DNA from: an uncultured Prevotellaceae bacterium
Lineage (GTDB): Bacteria > Bacteroidota > Bacteroidia > Bacteroidales > Bacteroidaceae
Direction: 5' to 3'
DNA length: 50,479 nucleotides
Assembly: GCA_900321965.1 (NCBI GenBank)
Contig: ONYA01000027.1
Span: 1 to 50,479 of the forward strand
The position numbers were made by a program, and so were the translations under genes. Each line of letters begins with the position of its first letter. The stretch's first letter is position 1. This document shows, piece by piece, positions 9,186-16,920 of this stretch. The notes below the pieces were generated by a model. That model searched no databases and was not told where the DNA came from. It worked only from the letters and a program-made list of their open reading frames with translations.

Positions 9186-9778
9186 GCAGTAAAGAAGAGA
9201 TACTAAAACGATACCGGGCGAACGTCAAGCAGCAGTTTGACATGCCCGACCTGAGCGACATCAAGGCTACCACCTACCCCGAGCCGATAGTGCAGTTTGT
9301 CAAGATGAGCGAGGCGGTAGGCGGACAAGTCATTGAGGTTGACCCCGACCGCGACATCAACACCTTGATTCGCGAACTCTTTCCCGAGGCCAAGGAGATA
9401 GCCTCAAACCTGCCCGAGATAACCATTGCCACGCGCAACCCCGACACGATAGGGCGTGCCCGCGACCTTAACGGCACCGACGTGGGCATCATCCGCGGCA
9501 TGTTCGGCGTGGCTGAGAACGGCTGCGTCTGGATACCCCAGCAGATGAAGGAGAAGGCCGTCTGCTTCATCTCCGAGAACCTGATTATCCTGCTGCCGAA
9601 GTCGCAGATAGTGAACAATATGCACGAGGCTTACCGCCGCATTCAGTTCAACGACTACGGCTACGGCACGTTCATCAGCGGTCCGTCGAAGACGGCCGAC
9701 ATTGCCCAGGTACTGGTGATGGGAGCCCAGGCAGCACGCAGCGTCACCATCCTGCTGATACCAGAAAACAACAGGTGA
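9182..9778 (+). CDS. lutC: LutC-type subunit (LUD domain protein)
   Basis: A 198-residue protein consisting of a single LUD domain; the glycine-rich GYGTFISGPSKTADI near residues 161-176 and the RNPDTIGRARDLNGTDVGI region fit LutC. It completes the LutABC complex for L-lactate oxidation. The stop codon TGA at 9776-9778 shares its last base with the first base of a 300-bp palindromic element, so the operon most likely ends in that structure. Confidence 0.92.
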   Translation: MSSKEEILKRYRANVKQQFDMPDLSDIKATTYPEPIVQFVKMSEAVGGQVIEVDPDRDINTLIRELFPEAKEIASNLPEITIATRNPDTIGRARDLNGTDVGIIRGMFGVAENGCVWIPQQMKEKAVCFISENLIILLPKSQIVNNMHEAYRRIQFNDYGYGTFISGPSKTADIAQVLVMGAQAARSVTILLIPENNR

Positions 9779-10077
9779 CACCTCTTACACCTGGCACTTA
9801 AATAACTGAATATCAGAGTGGTTCCGATACGGGTTGGTCGCACCAAGTGGTGACACCAGTACCCACACCAAAACCTTGACAACGTCACGGCCTCTCAGGA
9901 AAATTTCACGCCGTGAAATTTTCCTGAGAGGCCGTGAGATTTTTCTGAGAGGCCGTGACGTTATTTTAACTTTGGTGTTACTGTTGGTGCGACCATTGGT
10001 GTCACCACTGGTGCGACCAGTGCCACCTGAAAAGCATACTGTATATCAAGCAGTTAAGTACCAGGTGTAAGAGGTGT
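9778..10077. repeat. 300-bp nested palindrome (MITE-like) between convergent genes
   Basis: The ends are inverted repeats of 23 bp with one mismatch (9778-9800 and 10055-10077). Inside them lies a second inverted pair built on GGTCGCACCA-GTGGTGACACCA (about 9836-9857 and 9987-10019), and in the centre a perfect 26-bp inverted repeat (9885-9910 and 9912-9937) separated by one base, followed by an extra partial copy of its right arm (9941-9960). The whole stretch can fold into one long hairpin. It contains no credible gene, fits exactly between the stop codons of lutC and the aminotransferase, and could serve as a bidirectional terminator. I see no target-site duplication. Confidence 0.85.
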
Positions 10078-10080
10078 GGG

Positions 10081-11193
10081 TCATCTGAAATTATTCAGTG
10101 CCACGATGACGGCATTAGCGTCGTCGTCGGTCATTGCCTGATGGCAGGGGATGGAGAGTTCCTGTGCCGAAATCTGCTCGGTGACGGGCAGACTGAGGTC
10201 GTTCCATGCCTTGTAGCACTTCTGCTTGTGTGGCGGAATGGGGTAATGTATCTGCGTCTCGATGCCGTTGTCTGCCAGAAACTGTTTCAGCTCGTCGCGG
10301 CGGGTACTGAAGACAGGGAAGATGTGGTAGACACAGTCGCGCGAGGAACGGGCCATACGCAGGAGCGGATTGTTAACCTCGTGTTCATAGCGGACGGCAA
10401 TCGCCTTTCGTCGCTGGTTATCGGCATCAAGGTGTCGCAGTTTGACGTCGAGGATGGCAGCCTGCAGTTCGTCGATACGCGAGTTGCAGCCCTGATAGTC
10501 GTGTACATATTTCTGCCGACTGCCGTAGTTGGCTATGGCACGTATGATGTCAGCCAGTTCGGCATCGTCAGTCGTTACGGCACCGGCATCGCCCAAGGCG
10601 CCGAGGTTCTTGCCAGGGTAGAAGCTGTGGGCGGCGGCATGGCCAAGGGAGCCGGTAAGCCTCCCCAAGCCCCTCCGAGGGAGGGGATGTAAACAGCCGT
10701 GGGCCTGTGCATTGTCCTCGATGAGCAGCAGACTGTAGCGGCTACAGATGTCGGCAATGTGGTCGGTATAGGCGCAGCGGCCATAGAGGTGGACAATCAT
10801 GACGGCGCGAGTGCGCCCGTTGACAGCCGCTTCGAGGCGTGTGTCGTCAATCTGCAGCGTGTTAGGGTCGGGCTCTACCAGTACAGGCTGAAGGCCACAG
10901 GCGGTGATGGCGAGAATCGAGGCGATATAGGTGTTGGCAGGCACTATGACCTCGTCGCCAGGCCTCATCACGCCTATCTCGATATAGGCAGTCAAGATGA
11001 GTTTCAGCGCCTCGAGGCCGTTGCCGCAACCTACGCAATGGCGGGTGCCGATATAGTCGGCGTAGTGCTGTTCAAACTGCCGGGTAGCCTCGCCCCGCAA
11101 GTACCAGCCACTGTCAAGCACTTGGCTCATGGCCTCGCGTATCTCGTCGTTGTAGAGACCGTTGACAGCCTTCAGGTCAAGATATTTTATCAT
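10081..11193 (-). CDS. DegT/DnrJ/EryC1 family PLP-dependent sugar aminotransferase
   Basis: A 370-residue enzyme of the family that transfers an amino group from glutamate to nucleotide-linked keto-sugars. Visible hallmarks are CGNGLEALKL, VIVPANTYIASILA, IEDNAQAHG and the PLP-lysine motif HSFYPGKNLGALGD. Beside an FdtA-type isomerase and rfbB it is best read as an FdtB/QdtB-like enzyme making dTDP-3-amino-3,6-dideoxyhexose. The start at 11193 forms an ATGA overlap with the preceding gene. An in-frame insertion of about 12 residues (LHPLPRRGLGRL) between NAQAHG and TGSLG is encoded by a GC-rich palindromic repeat. Confidence 0.9.
   Translation of the reverse strand: MIKYLDLKAVNGLYNDEIREAMSQVLDSGWYLRGEATRQFEQHYADYIGTRHCVGCGNGLEALKLILTAYIEIGVMRPGDEVIVPANTYIASILAITACGLQPVLVEPDPNTLQIDDTRLEAAVNGRTRAVMIVHLYGRCAYTDHIADICSRYSLLLIEDNAQAHGCLHPLPRRGLGRLTGSLGHAAAHSFYPGKNLGALGDAGAVTTDDAELADIIRAIANYGSRQKYVHDYQGCNSRIDELQAAILDVKLRHLDADNQRRKAIAVRYEHEVNNPLLRMARSSRDCVYHIFPVFSTRRDELKQFLADNGIETQIHYPIPPHKQKCYKAWNDLSLPVTEQISAQELSIPCHQAMTDDDANAVIVALNNFR
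10657..10692 (-). repeat. GC-rich palindromic repeat inside the aminotransferase gene
   Basis: On the coding strand this reads CATCCCCTCCCTCGGAGGGG followed by CTTGGGGAGGCTTAC. The CCCCTC..GAGGGG core forms a hairpin and the form is that of short interspersed repeats common in Prevotella-type genomes. It is inserted in frame between conserved blocks that are normally adjacent in this enzyme family, so the protein carries it as a surface loop. Confidence 0.65.
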
Positions 11194-12134
11194 AGCGTCC
11201 ACTCGTAGATGTCATAACAGATGCCGCGTCCGCCGTATCCCTCCTTCTGGAACACGAGTTGCTCATTGAGTCCGCTGCCGTCGGGATTTTCCGTCGAGCG
11301 TCCAAAGTCGAAATAGGGTATGCCGTCGCAACAGGTGTTCATAATGTGGTCGTAGAGGAAGTCAATGGCTCCCAGCTTTTTTCCTACAGGCGAGGCTGAA
11401 CTGTACTGTGCGTGGACCACGCGGGGCGTCACATAGAGCACGATGCCGGCCACCACCCTTCCGTCGCCGTCCTTAGCCACGTATTGCACGATGTTGTCAG
11501 GGAAACGGCTGTGCAGCAGTTCTATCTCACTGACGCTATGAACGGGACGCACGCCGTACTTCGTACCGAGATTGTCGGTAAGCACCTGCCAGAAGGGGGC
11601 AAAGTCGTCGGAACGCTCCACGGTAAGGCCCGCGCGCTGCGCCCGACTGACGCCGCGCCGCCTGACGCGCTCCCAGCGCAGCGGGTTGGGCATGAAGATA
11701 TTGGTGGCGTAGTCGCGGGCCACGATTCTGGCCTTGCAGACGTGGAACAGCGCGTAGAGGTCTTCCTCGGCCGTCATCCGGTGGTATATCCACGGTACGG
11801 CCTTGTAGACCACCTTCGCAAAGCCCTGCTGCGCCAGGCCGGCATTCATCTCGCCGAAGAGTGCCATAGTTTCGACCATCGTCAGCTGCGGACTCATCAG
11901 CAGTCCGCCGTAGGTCAGCCCCTGGTGCGAATAGAGCACCCCGCCACTGGCATTGGCAGGCAGTACGGCCATCAGCCGCCCGTCGATGTAGCACATCAGC
12001 GAGTGGTCGTGGAAGCGGTCCTGGTGGTAGTCCATATACCGTCGGTCGAAGAGGAATGTTCCGTTCTTCGACTGTGCCACGAACTGGTTCCACTCGTCGG
12101 CCTGCTGTGCTGTATATCGTCTTATTTCGAACAT
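11190..12134 (-). CDS. GNAT/FemAB-like acyltransferase in the amino-sugar cluster
   Basis: A 314-residue protein without membrane segments. The N-terminal part (EWNQFVAQSKNGTFLFDR) and the C-terminal core (AGIVLYVTPRVVHAQYSSAS; LIDFLYDHIM-type helix; YFDFGRSTE) fit the FemAB-related branch of the GNAT superfamily (acetyltransferase-6 type). Next to the FdtA- and FdtB-like genes it probably acylates the amino sugar they make, taking the place of the hexapeptide-repeat acetyltransferase FdtC. It overlaps fdtA by 13 bases and the aminotransferase by four. Function is inferred from context; peptidyl or aminoacyl transfer is the alternative. Confidence 0.75.
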   Translation of the reverse strand: MFEIRRYTAQQADEWNQFVAQSKNGTFLFDRRYMDYHQDRFHDHSLMCYIDGRLMAVLPANASGGVLYSHQGLTYGGLLMSPQLTMVETMALFGEMNAGLAQQGFAKVVYKAVPWIYHRMTAEEDLYALFHVCKARIVARDYATNIFMPNPLRWERVRRRGVSRAQRAGLTVERSDDFAPFWQVLTDNLGTKYGVRPVHSVSEIELLHSRFPDNIVQYVAKDGDGRVVAGIVLYVTPRVVHAQYSSASPVGKKLGAIDFLYDHIMNTCCDGIPYFDFGRSTENPDGSGLNEQLVFQKEGYGGRGICYDIYEWTL

Positions 12135-12535
12135 CCGACGTATCTCAAGAATTCATTGTAGTCGTAAATATAGTCATCTTCCTCATAGTGCTCCGAAGCC
12201 AGCACCAGACAGACGGCCCCGCTTGAGAAGTCGTCGAGCGTGCGCCATGTATTGGTTTCAATAACCAGTCCCTGCCAGGGATGGTTCAGCAGCACCGTCC
12301 GCCGTTCGAAGCCATTGTCGAGGGTTACATGGAACGAACCGCTCAATGCTACGACCACCTGGCGCAGTCGCTTGTGGGCATGCCCTCCCCTACTCTCTCC
12401 TCCCGGCACATCGTAGACCCAATAAGCCCGTTTAATGTCAAAAGGCACGATGCCGCTCCCCTCGGCTACCGTCAAGTTGCCTCTGAGGTCGGTAATTTTC
12501 GGCAGGTTGATGAGTTTAATGTCTAAGGTCGGCAT
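12122..12535 (-). CDS. fdtA: FdtA/WxcM-type cupin, dTDP-keto-hexose isomerase
   Basis: A 137-residue single-domain cupin. [10 protein letters not shown] near residue 18, the metal-free active-site histidines in GGHAHK (about 50-55) and the FHVTLDNG strand are typical of FdtA/QdtA sugar 3,4-ketoisomerases, which convert dTDP-4-keto-6-deoxyglucose (the product of RfbB) to the 3-keto form ready for transamination. It overlaps purT by 20 bases and the following transferase gene by 13, so it is translated as part of a single operon. Confidence 0.88.
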   Translation of the reverse strand: MPTLDIKLINLPKITDLRGNLTVAEGSGIVPFDIKRAYWVYDVPGGESRGGHAHKRLRQVVVALSGSFHVTLDNGFERRTVLLNHPWQGLVIETNTWRTLDDFSSGAVCLVLASEHYEEDDYIYDYNEFLRYVGCSK

Positions 12536-13721
12536 AGGGGTCGGTTCCTAAAACGGTCTTTGCCAGTCGCTTCGCCTTGTCACGCAGGGCGTCCACGTCG
12601 TCGCCCACCTCGCCGTAGCAGAGCACGACACCCATGCGGCGGCCCTTGTGCGCCTCGGGCTTGCCGAAGATGCGGATGCGGGTGCGGTCTTCGTTCAAGG
12701 CGTCTACGAAGTTATAGTCGAGCAGCGAACGGTCTACGGGTGTAGAAGCCTCCTTCGGCGACAGGATGACGGCCGAAGCTCCGGCGTGCTCCAGATGGAT
12801 GCCGGCGATGGGCAGTCCCATGACGGCGCGGAAGTGTAGTTCGAACTCACTCAGGTTCGTGGTGTGTCCCAGCGTCACCATACCCGTATCATGCGGTCGC
12901 GGCGACAGTTCAGAGAAGATGACCTCGCCCTGCTTCGTCAGGAAGAACTCGACGCCCCAGATGCCGGCACCCGTCAGTGCGCGTGTCACCTTGTCGGCCA
13001 TCGTCTGCGCCTGCTTCAGTGCCTCGTCAGAAATCTTGTAGGGCTGCCACGACTCACGGTAGTCGCCCGACTTCTGCACATGGCCGATAGGCGGGCAGAA
13101 CAGTGTGGGCCAGCCGTGCTGCTGGGTGACGGTGAGCAGCGTGAACTCTGAATCGAAGTCGATGAATTCCTCGATGATGACTTCCTTCACGTCGCCACGC
13201 GAACCCTCCATGGCCTCCTGGAAAGCCGTCGCGAGCTCGTCGTCGTTGTGGACATAGCTCTGACCGTGACCGCTGGACGACATGAGGGGCTTCACCACGC
13301 AGGGGAACCCTATTTCGTCGGCAGCAGCCTTGAACTCGTCGAAGGTCTTGGCATAGAAATACTTCGCCGTGCGCAGTCCCAGCTCCTTGGCGGCCAGGTC
13401 GCGGATGGCGCGGCGGTTCATGGTGTAGTTGACGGCACGGGCCGACGGCACCACCTGAACGCCCTGTTCCTCGAACTTGAAGAGTCTTTCGGTGCGGATG
13501 GCCTCAATCTCGGGCACAATGATGTCGGGCTTGTGCTTGTTGACAACGGCTTCGAGAGCATCGCCGTCGAGCATGTTAAACACCTCGCGCTCGTCGGCCA
13601 CCTGCATGGCCGGCGCATTGTCGTAGCGGTCGCAGGCTATGACGTACTGACCTGCGCGCATAGCTGCAATAACGAACTCCTTGCCCAGTTCGCCTGAGCC
13701 TAATAACAGAATCTTTTTCAT
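12516..13721 (-). CDS. purT: formate-dependent GAR transformylase
   Basis: A 401-residue ATP-grasp enzyme. It makes formylglycinamide ribonucleotide from GAR, formate and ATP in purine synthesis. The N-terminal nucleotide fold starts [12 protein letters not shown], followed by [33 protein letters not shown] and the metal-binding [20 protein letters not shown], all PurT hallmarks. The E. coli enzyme has 392 residues, so this one is complete. The ATG at 13721 follows GGAG closely; an upstream TTG was ignored. Its position inside a sugar gene run is odd functionally, and probably reflects operon packing rather than shared pathway. Confidence 0.95.
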   Translation of the reverse strand: MKKILLLGSGELGKEFVIAAMRAGQYVIACDRYDNAPAMQVADEREVFNMLDGDALEAVVNKHKPDIIVPEIEAIRTERLFKFEEQGVQVVPSARAVNYTMNRRAIRDLAAKELGLRTAKYFYAKTFDEFKAAADEIGFPCVVKPLMSSSGHGQSYVHNDDELATAFQEAMEGSRGDVKEVIIEEFIDFDSEFTLLTVTQQHGWPTLFCPPIGHVQKSGDYRESWQPYKISDEALKQAQTMADKVTRALTGAGIWGVEFFLTKQGEVIFSELSPRPHDTGMVTLGHTTNLSEFELHFRAVMGLPIAGIHLEHAGASAVILSPKEASTPVDRSLLDYNFVDALNEDRTRIRIFGKPEAHKGRRMGVVLCYGEVGDDVDALRDKAKRLAKTVLGTDPYADLRH

Positions 13722-13752
13722 CTCCAATTAATTTTTTTACCTAAATGATATT

Positions 13753-14661
13753 TCAATGACTGGAAGCCCATGAACTCCAATCTTCCCACAATCTTCCCAG
13801 GCTTGGAACAGGCTGAAACGCAGTTTTCAGTTCCTCATAATTCCTGTACATCGGTTCAGACACAGAAACTGCCAGTCTATGATTCTTAACGAGCCAAATA
13901 GATTCCTCGTCTCTTGAACCTAACTTACCATTTGACTTCTCCAGCACATCATAGGAGCCATCAAAGCCGGACACGTCATAGTATCGAACCTTAAACGGCC
14001 ACAACAACCGTTTCACCTCTACTTGTCCACGCCATACCTTGATTTCCTTATAGGAAAAGAGATAGATGAAAAGCAAGCTTCCAAAAAGCAATATTACACT
14101 TCCACCTATTATAATAGAGCCCAGTCGGACAGGCCTACCATCAATCACATCTGAAAGAGCAACAGCAACACCAATGAGCACAAAGAATAACCCGAAACCT
14201 GTAATCCCATACAAGCGTACCTTGTTGTATTCCGATACGACTTCGGCATTGTCTCTGACAAAGAAGCCAGACTTATCCTTAACCGCTATAGCGCGCTTTA
14301 TCTCCTCGAAATTCAGGTATAGATTAGAAGCTATGCTGAGCAGCCTTTCACCGTTCTTAATCAATCTGAGCACTTCGCCTGTCTTACGATAATCGCTCTG
14401 AGCATAGTCAAACTCAGCAAAGCGATAGAACCGTTTCCAAAATGGCAACAACAAGTTTCGTGTCTCCAACCCATCAACAACAACAGTGATGCGCTTGATG
14501 GAAGCCAAATAAAAAGCAGAAAAAAGCAAAGTGAACCCCATCCAGACAAACAAGATAGGCAGGAAGGTTTCCTTATTGAAGCCACACAATGACAGGACAC
14601 CAAACGCAATGAGACCCAATGTCTGCCAAATACACCTATGATTTAGCCTGGAGGTTACCAT
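13753..14661 (-). CDS. membrane protein with two repeated TM-plus-PH-like units, function unknown
   Basis: A 302-residue protein of two similar halves. Each half has two hydrophobic helices (about 14-53 and 150-208) followed by a soluble beta-rich unit: ITVVVDGLETRNLLLPFWKR...LYLNFEEIKRAI and EIKVWRGQVEVKRLLWPFKV...PMYRNYEELKTAF. The shared order (strand, LLxPF, later N(F/Y)EE(I/L)K helix) shows an internal duplication, and the soluble unit resembles bacterial PH-like domains. The gene is clearly more AT-rich than its neighbours rfbB and purT, which suggests separate origin. It lies six bases after rfbB and 31 before purT. I do not recognise a named family. Confidence 0.7.
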   Translation of the reverse strand: MVTSRLNHRCIWQTLGLIAFGVLSLCGFNKETFLPILFVWMGFTLLFSAFYLASIKRITVVVDGLETRNLLLPFWKRFYRFAEFDYAQSDYRKTGEVLRLIKNGERLLSIASNLYLNFEEIKRAIAVKDKSGFFVRDNAEVVSEYNKVRLYGITGFGLFFVLIGVAVALSDVIDGRPVRLGSIIIGGSVILLFGSLLFIYLFSYKEIKVWRGQVEVKRLLWPFKVRYYDVSGFDGSYDVLEKSNGKLGSRDEESIWLVKNHRLAVSVSEPMYRNYEELKTAFQPVPSLGRLWEDWSSWASSH

Positions 14662-14667
14662 GCTGTT

Positions 14668-15804
14668 TTACCTATTATTATACATCTTCTCGTAGTACTT
14701 CTGGTAGTCGCCGGAGGTGACGTTGTCCAGCCACTCCTGATTGTCGAGATACCAGCGGACGGTCTTTTCGATTCCCTCCTCGAACTGCAGGGAGGGTTCC
14801 CAGCCCAGCTCGCGCTGCAGCTTGGTGCTGTCGATGGCGTAGCGCAGGTCGTGGCCGGCACGGTCGGTGACGTAGGTGATGAGGTCCATGTCCTCGCCCT
14901 CCTTGCGGCCAAGCAGGCGGTCGACGGTGTTGATGAGCACACGGATGATGTCGATGTTCTTCCACTCGTTGAAGCCGCCGATGTTGTAGGTCTCGGCAAT
15001 CTTACCCTCGTGGAAAATCAGGTCGATAGCACGGGCATGGTCTTCGACGAAGAGCCAGTCGCGCACGTTCTCACCCTTGCCATAGACGGGGAGCGGCTTG
15101 CGGTGGCGGATGTTATTGATAAATAGCGGTATCAGCTTCTCAGGAAACTGGTAGGGGCCGTAGTTGTTAGAGCAGTTGGTCACGATGACAGGCATACCGT
15201 AGGTGTCGTGGAAAGCCCGCACGAAATGGTCTGAGGAAGCCTTGGCGGCAGAGTACGGCGAATGGGGATTGTACTTCGTGGTCTCCAGGAAGAACTTGTC
15301 GCCGTAGGCCAGATGGTGCTCAGCACTGGAGGCTGTCGTGGTGAACGGCGGCTCGATGCCTTCGGGGTGTGTCAGTTCCAAAGCGCCGTACACCTCGTCG
15401 GTAGAGATATGGTAGAAGCGCTTGCCCTCGTACTTCTCGGGCAGCGACTCCCAGTAGAGTTTCGCGGCCTGCAGCAGCGAGAGCGTTCCCATGACGTTGG
15501 TCTTGGCAAACGTGAACGGGTCCTTGATACTGCGGTCGACGTGGCTCTCAGCGGCCAGATGGATGATGCCGTCAACTTTCTTGTCCTGCATCAGCTGGTA
15601 GAAAGCGTCGAAGTCGCAGATGTCCATCTTCACAAACTCGTAGTTGGGTTTGTCCTCAATGTCCTTCAGGTTGGCGAGGTTGCCTGCATACGTCAGTTTG
15701 TCGAGGTTGATGATGTGGTAGTCAGGGTACTTGTTCACAAACAGGCGCACGACATGGCTGCCGATAAAACCTGCGCCTCCGGTAATTACAATTGTACGTT
15801 TCAT
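14668..15804 (-). CDS. rfbB: dTDP-glucose 4,6-dehydratase
   Basis: A 378-residue short-chain-dehydrogenase-type enzyme. It converts dTDP-glucose to dTDP-4-keto-6-deoxyglucose, the precursor of rhamnose and of 3-amino-6-deoxy sugars. The NAD site GGAGFIGSHV is at residues 8-17, the catalytic STDEVYG near 153 and YSAAKASSDHF near 188; NNYGPYQFPEKLIP is also diagnostic. It provides the substrate for the FdtA-like isomerase and aminotransferase further down the operon. No rfbA, rfbC or rfbD is in the window. Confidence 0.96.
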   Translation of the reverse strand: MKRTIVITGGAGFIGSHVVRLFVNKYPDYHIINLDKLTYAGNLANLKDIEDKPNYEFVKMDICDFDAFYQLMQDKKVDGIIHLAAESHVDRSIKDPFTFAKTNVMGTLSLLQAAKLYWESLPEKYEGKRFYHISTDEVYGALELTHPEGIEPPFTTTASSAEHHLAYGDKFFLETTKYNPHSPYSAAKASSDHFVRAFHDTYGMPVIVTNCSNNYGPYQFPEKLIPLFINNIRHRKPLPVYGKGENVRDWLFVEDHARAIDLIFHEGKIAETYNIGGFNEWKNIDIIRVLINTVDRLLGRKEGEDMDLITYVTDRAGHDLRYAIDSTKLQRELGWEPSLQFEEGIEKTVRWYLDNQEWLDNVTSGDYQKYYEKMYNNR

Positions 15805-15808
15805 ATTG

Positions 15809-16300
15809 CTAATCTCCTAATGTTATTACTTCTAAATCCTTGAATTCCTTCCCATCAATGGTCAGGCGGACGAGCGTGCGCTCCTTATGCCATCCCTGAA
15901 TGCCTGCAGCTCCGGGATTGATATGCAACAGACCGAGCGTCTTGTCGTATTTCACCTTTAATATATGTGAGTGGCCGGCAATGAAGAGCTGCGGCGGATT
16001 GGCAAAGAGCGTCGAGCGCACGCTGTAGTCGTAGTTGCCGGGATAGCCGCCGATATGCTTGATGAGCACGTCGACATCCTCGCACCTAAAGCGGTTCAGC
16101 TCACGGTACATCAGGCGCAAGTCGCCACCGTCGCAGTTGCCGTAGACAGCCCTGAAGGGTCTGAATGCCGCCAGTTTCTCAGCCACCTCCACACTACCGA
16201 TGTCGCCGGCATGCCATATCTCGTCGCACGGTTCGAAATAGTGCAGGTATTTATCGTCCCAATAGGCGTGGGTGTCGCTCAAAATGCCTATTCTCTTCAT
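15809..16300 (-). CDS. YfcE/MJ0936-type metallophosphoesterase
   Basis: A 163-residue calcineurin-like phosphoesterase. The metal-binding motifs are all present: GILSDTHAYWDD at the start, HAGDIGS near 30, VYGNCDGGD near 54, and GHSH near 112. Small enzymes of this type hydrolyse phosphodiesters (YfcE family) but the natural substrate is mostly unknown. It overlaps the kinase-like gene by four bases (ATGA) and ends four bases before rfbB. Confidence 0.9.
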   Translation of the reverse strand: MKRIGILSDTHAYWDDKYLHYFEPCDEIWHAGDIGSVEVAEKLAAFRPFRAVYGNCDGGDLRLMYRELNRFRCEDVDVLIKHIGGYPGNYDYSVRSTLFANPPQLFIAGHSHILKVKYDKTLGLLHINPGAAGIQGWHKERTLVRLTIDGKEFKDLEVITLGD

Positions 16301-16920
16301 AGTCCGAAACGTTTGCGGATAAACTGGACAATGTACTTCTCGGTTTCCACCAATCCCAAGATGGACGAGTCTACGCAGAGGTCATAGCTCGAAGCATGTC
16401 CCCATTTCTTACCAGTATAGTAATTGTAATAATCTGCACGACGCGACTCCCGCTGCTCAATAAATCGTCGAGCCTCTAATGGCGAAGTGAAACTCTGCTT
16501 GGCCATCACCTGCTCCACGCGAAACTCCATCGAGGCCGTGATGAAGATGTTAACCACATTCTTATAGTCGCGCAGCACGTAATCGGCACAACGCCCTACG
16601 AACACACAACTACCCTCATCGGCAGCCTTGCGAATAGCGTCGCTCTGGAACTGGAACACCGAATCCTGCGAGAAGCTCTGCCGGGTGTAGCTTTCGCCTG
16701 AGAGGGCGTTGGGCAGGTGGAGGAATGTGTGCAGAAAACTCTTCCGCTCGTCGTTTCGTTCAAAGACCTGCTCCGAAAGACCACTCTCCTTAGCTGCCAG
16801 ATTCAGCAACTCGCGGTCGTAGTACTTGGCACCGAAGTCAAGAGCCAGCATCCGGCCGATATCGTGTCCGCCACTGCCTAACTGGCGGCCAACGTTAATG
16901 ATGATATGTTTATCTTGCAT
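16297..16920 (-). CDS. cytidylate kinase-like family protein
   Basis: A 207-residue P-loop protein of the cytidylate-kinase-like group common in Bacteroidales. The N-terminus IIINVGRQLGSGGHDIG is a variant P-loop (GRQLGSGG), followed by YYDRELLNLAAKESGLSE and CVFVGRCADYVL. It is not the housekeeping Cmk, which has a longer NMP-binding domain, so the substrate is uncertain. It overlaps the MATE gene by 11 bases and the phosphoesterase by four. Confidence 0.85.
   Translation of the reverse strand: MQDKHIIINVGRQLGSGGHDIGRMLALDFGAKYYDRELLNLAAKESGLSEQVFERNDERKSFLHTFLHLPNALSGESYTRQSFSQDSVFQFQSDAIRKAADEGSCVFVGRCADYVLRDYKNVVNIFITASMEFRVEQVMAKQSFTSPLEARRFIEQRESRRADYYNYYTGKKWGHASSYDLCVDSSILGLVETEKYIVQFIRKRFGL

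Noticed and set aside
11536-12093. Alternative frames over the GNAT/FemAB-like gene
   Set aside because: GC-rich shadow frames; the chosen frame has family features and tight overlaps with neighbours.
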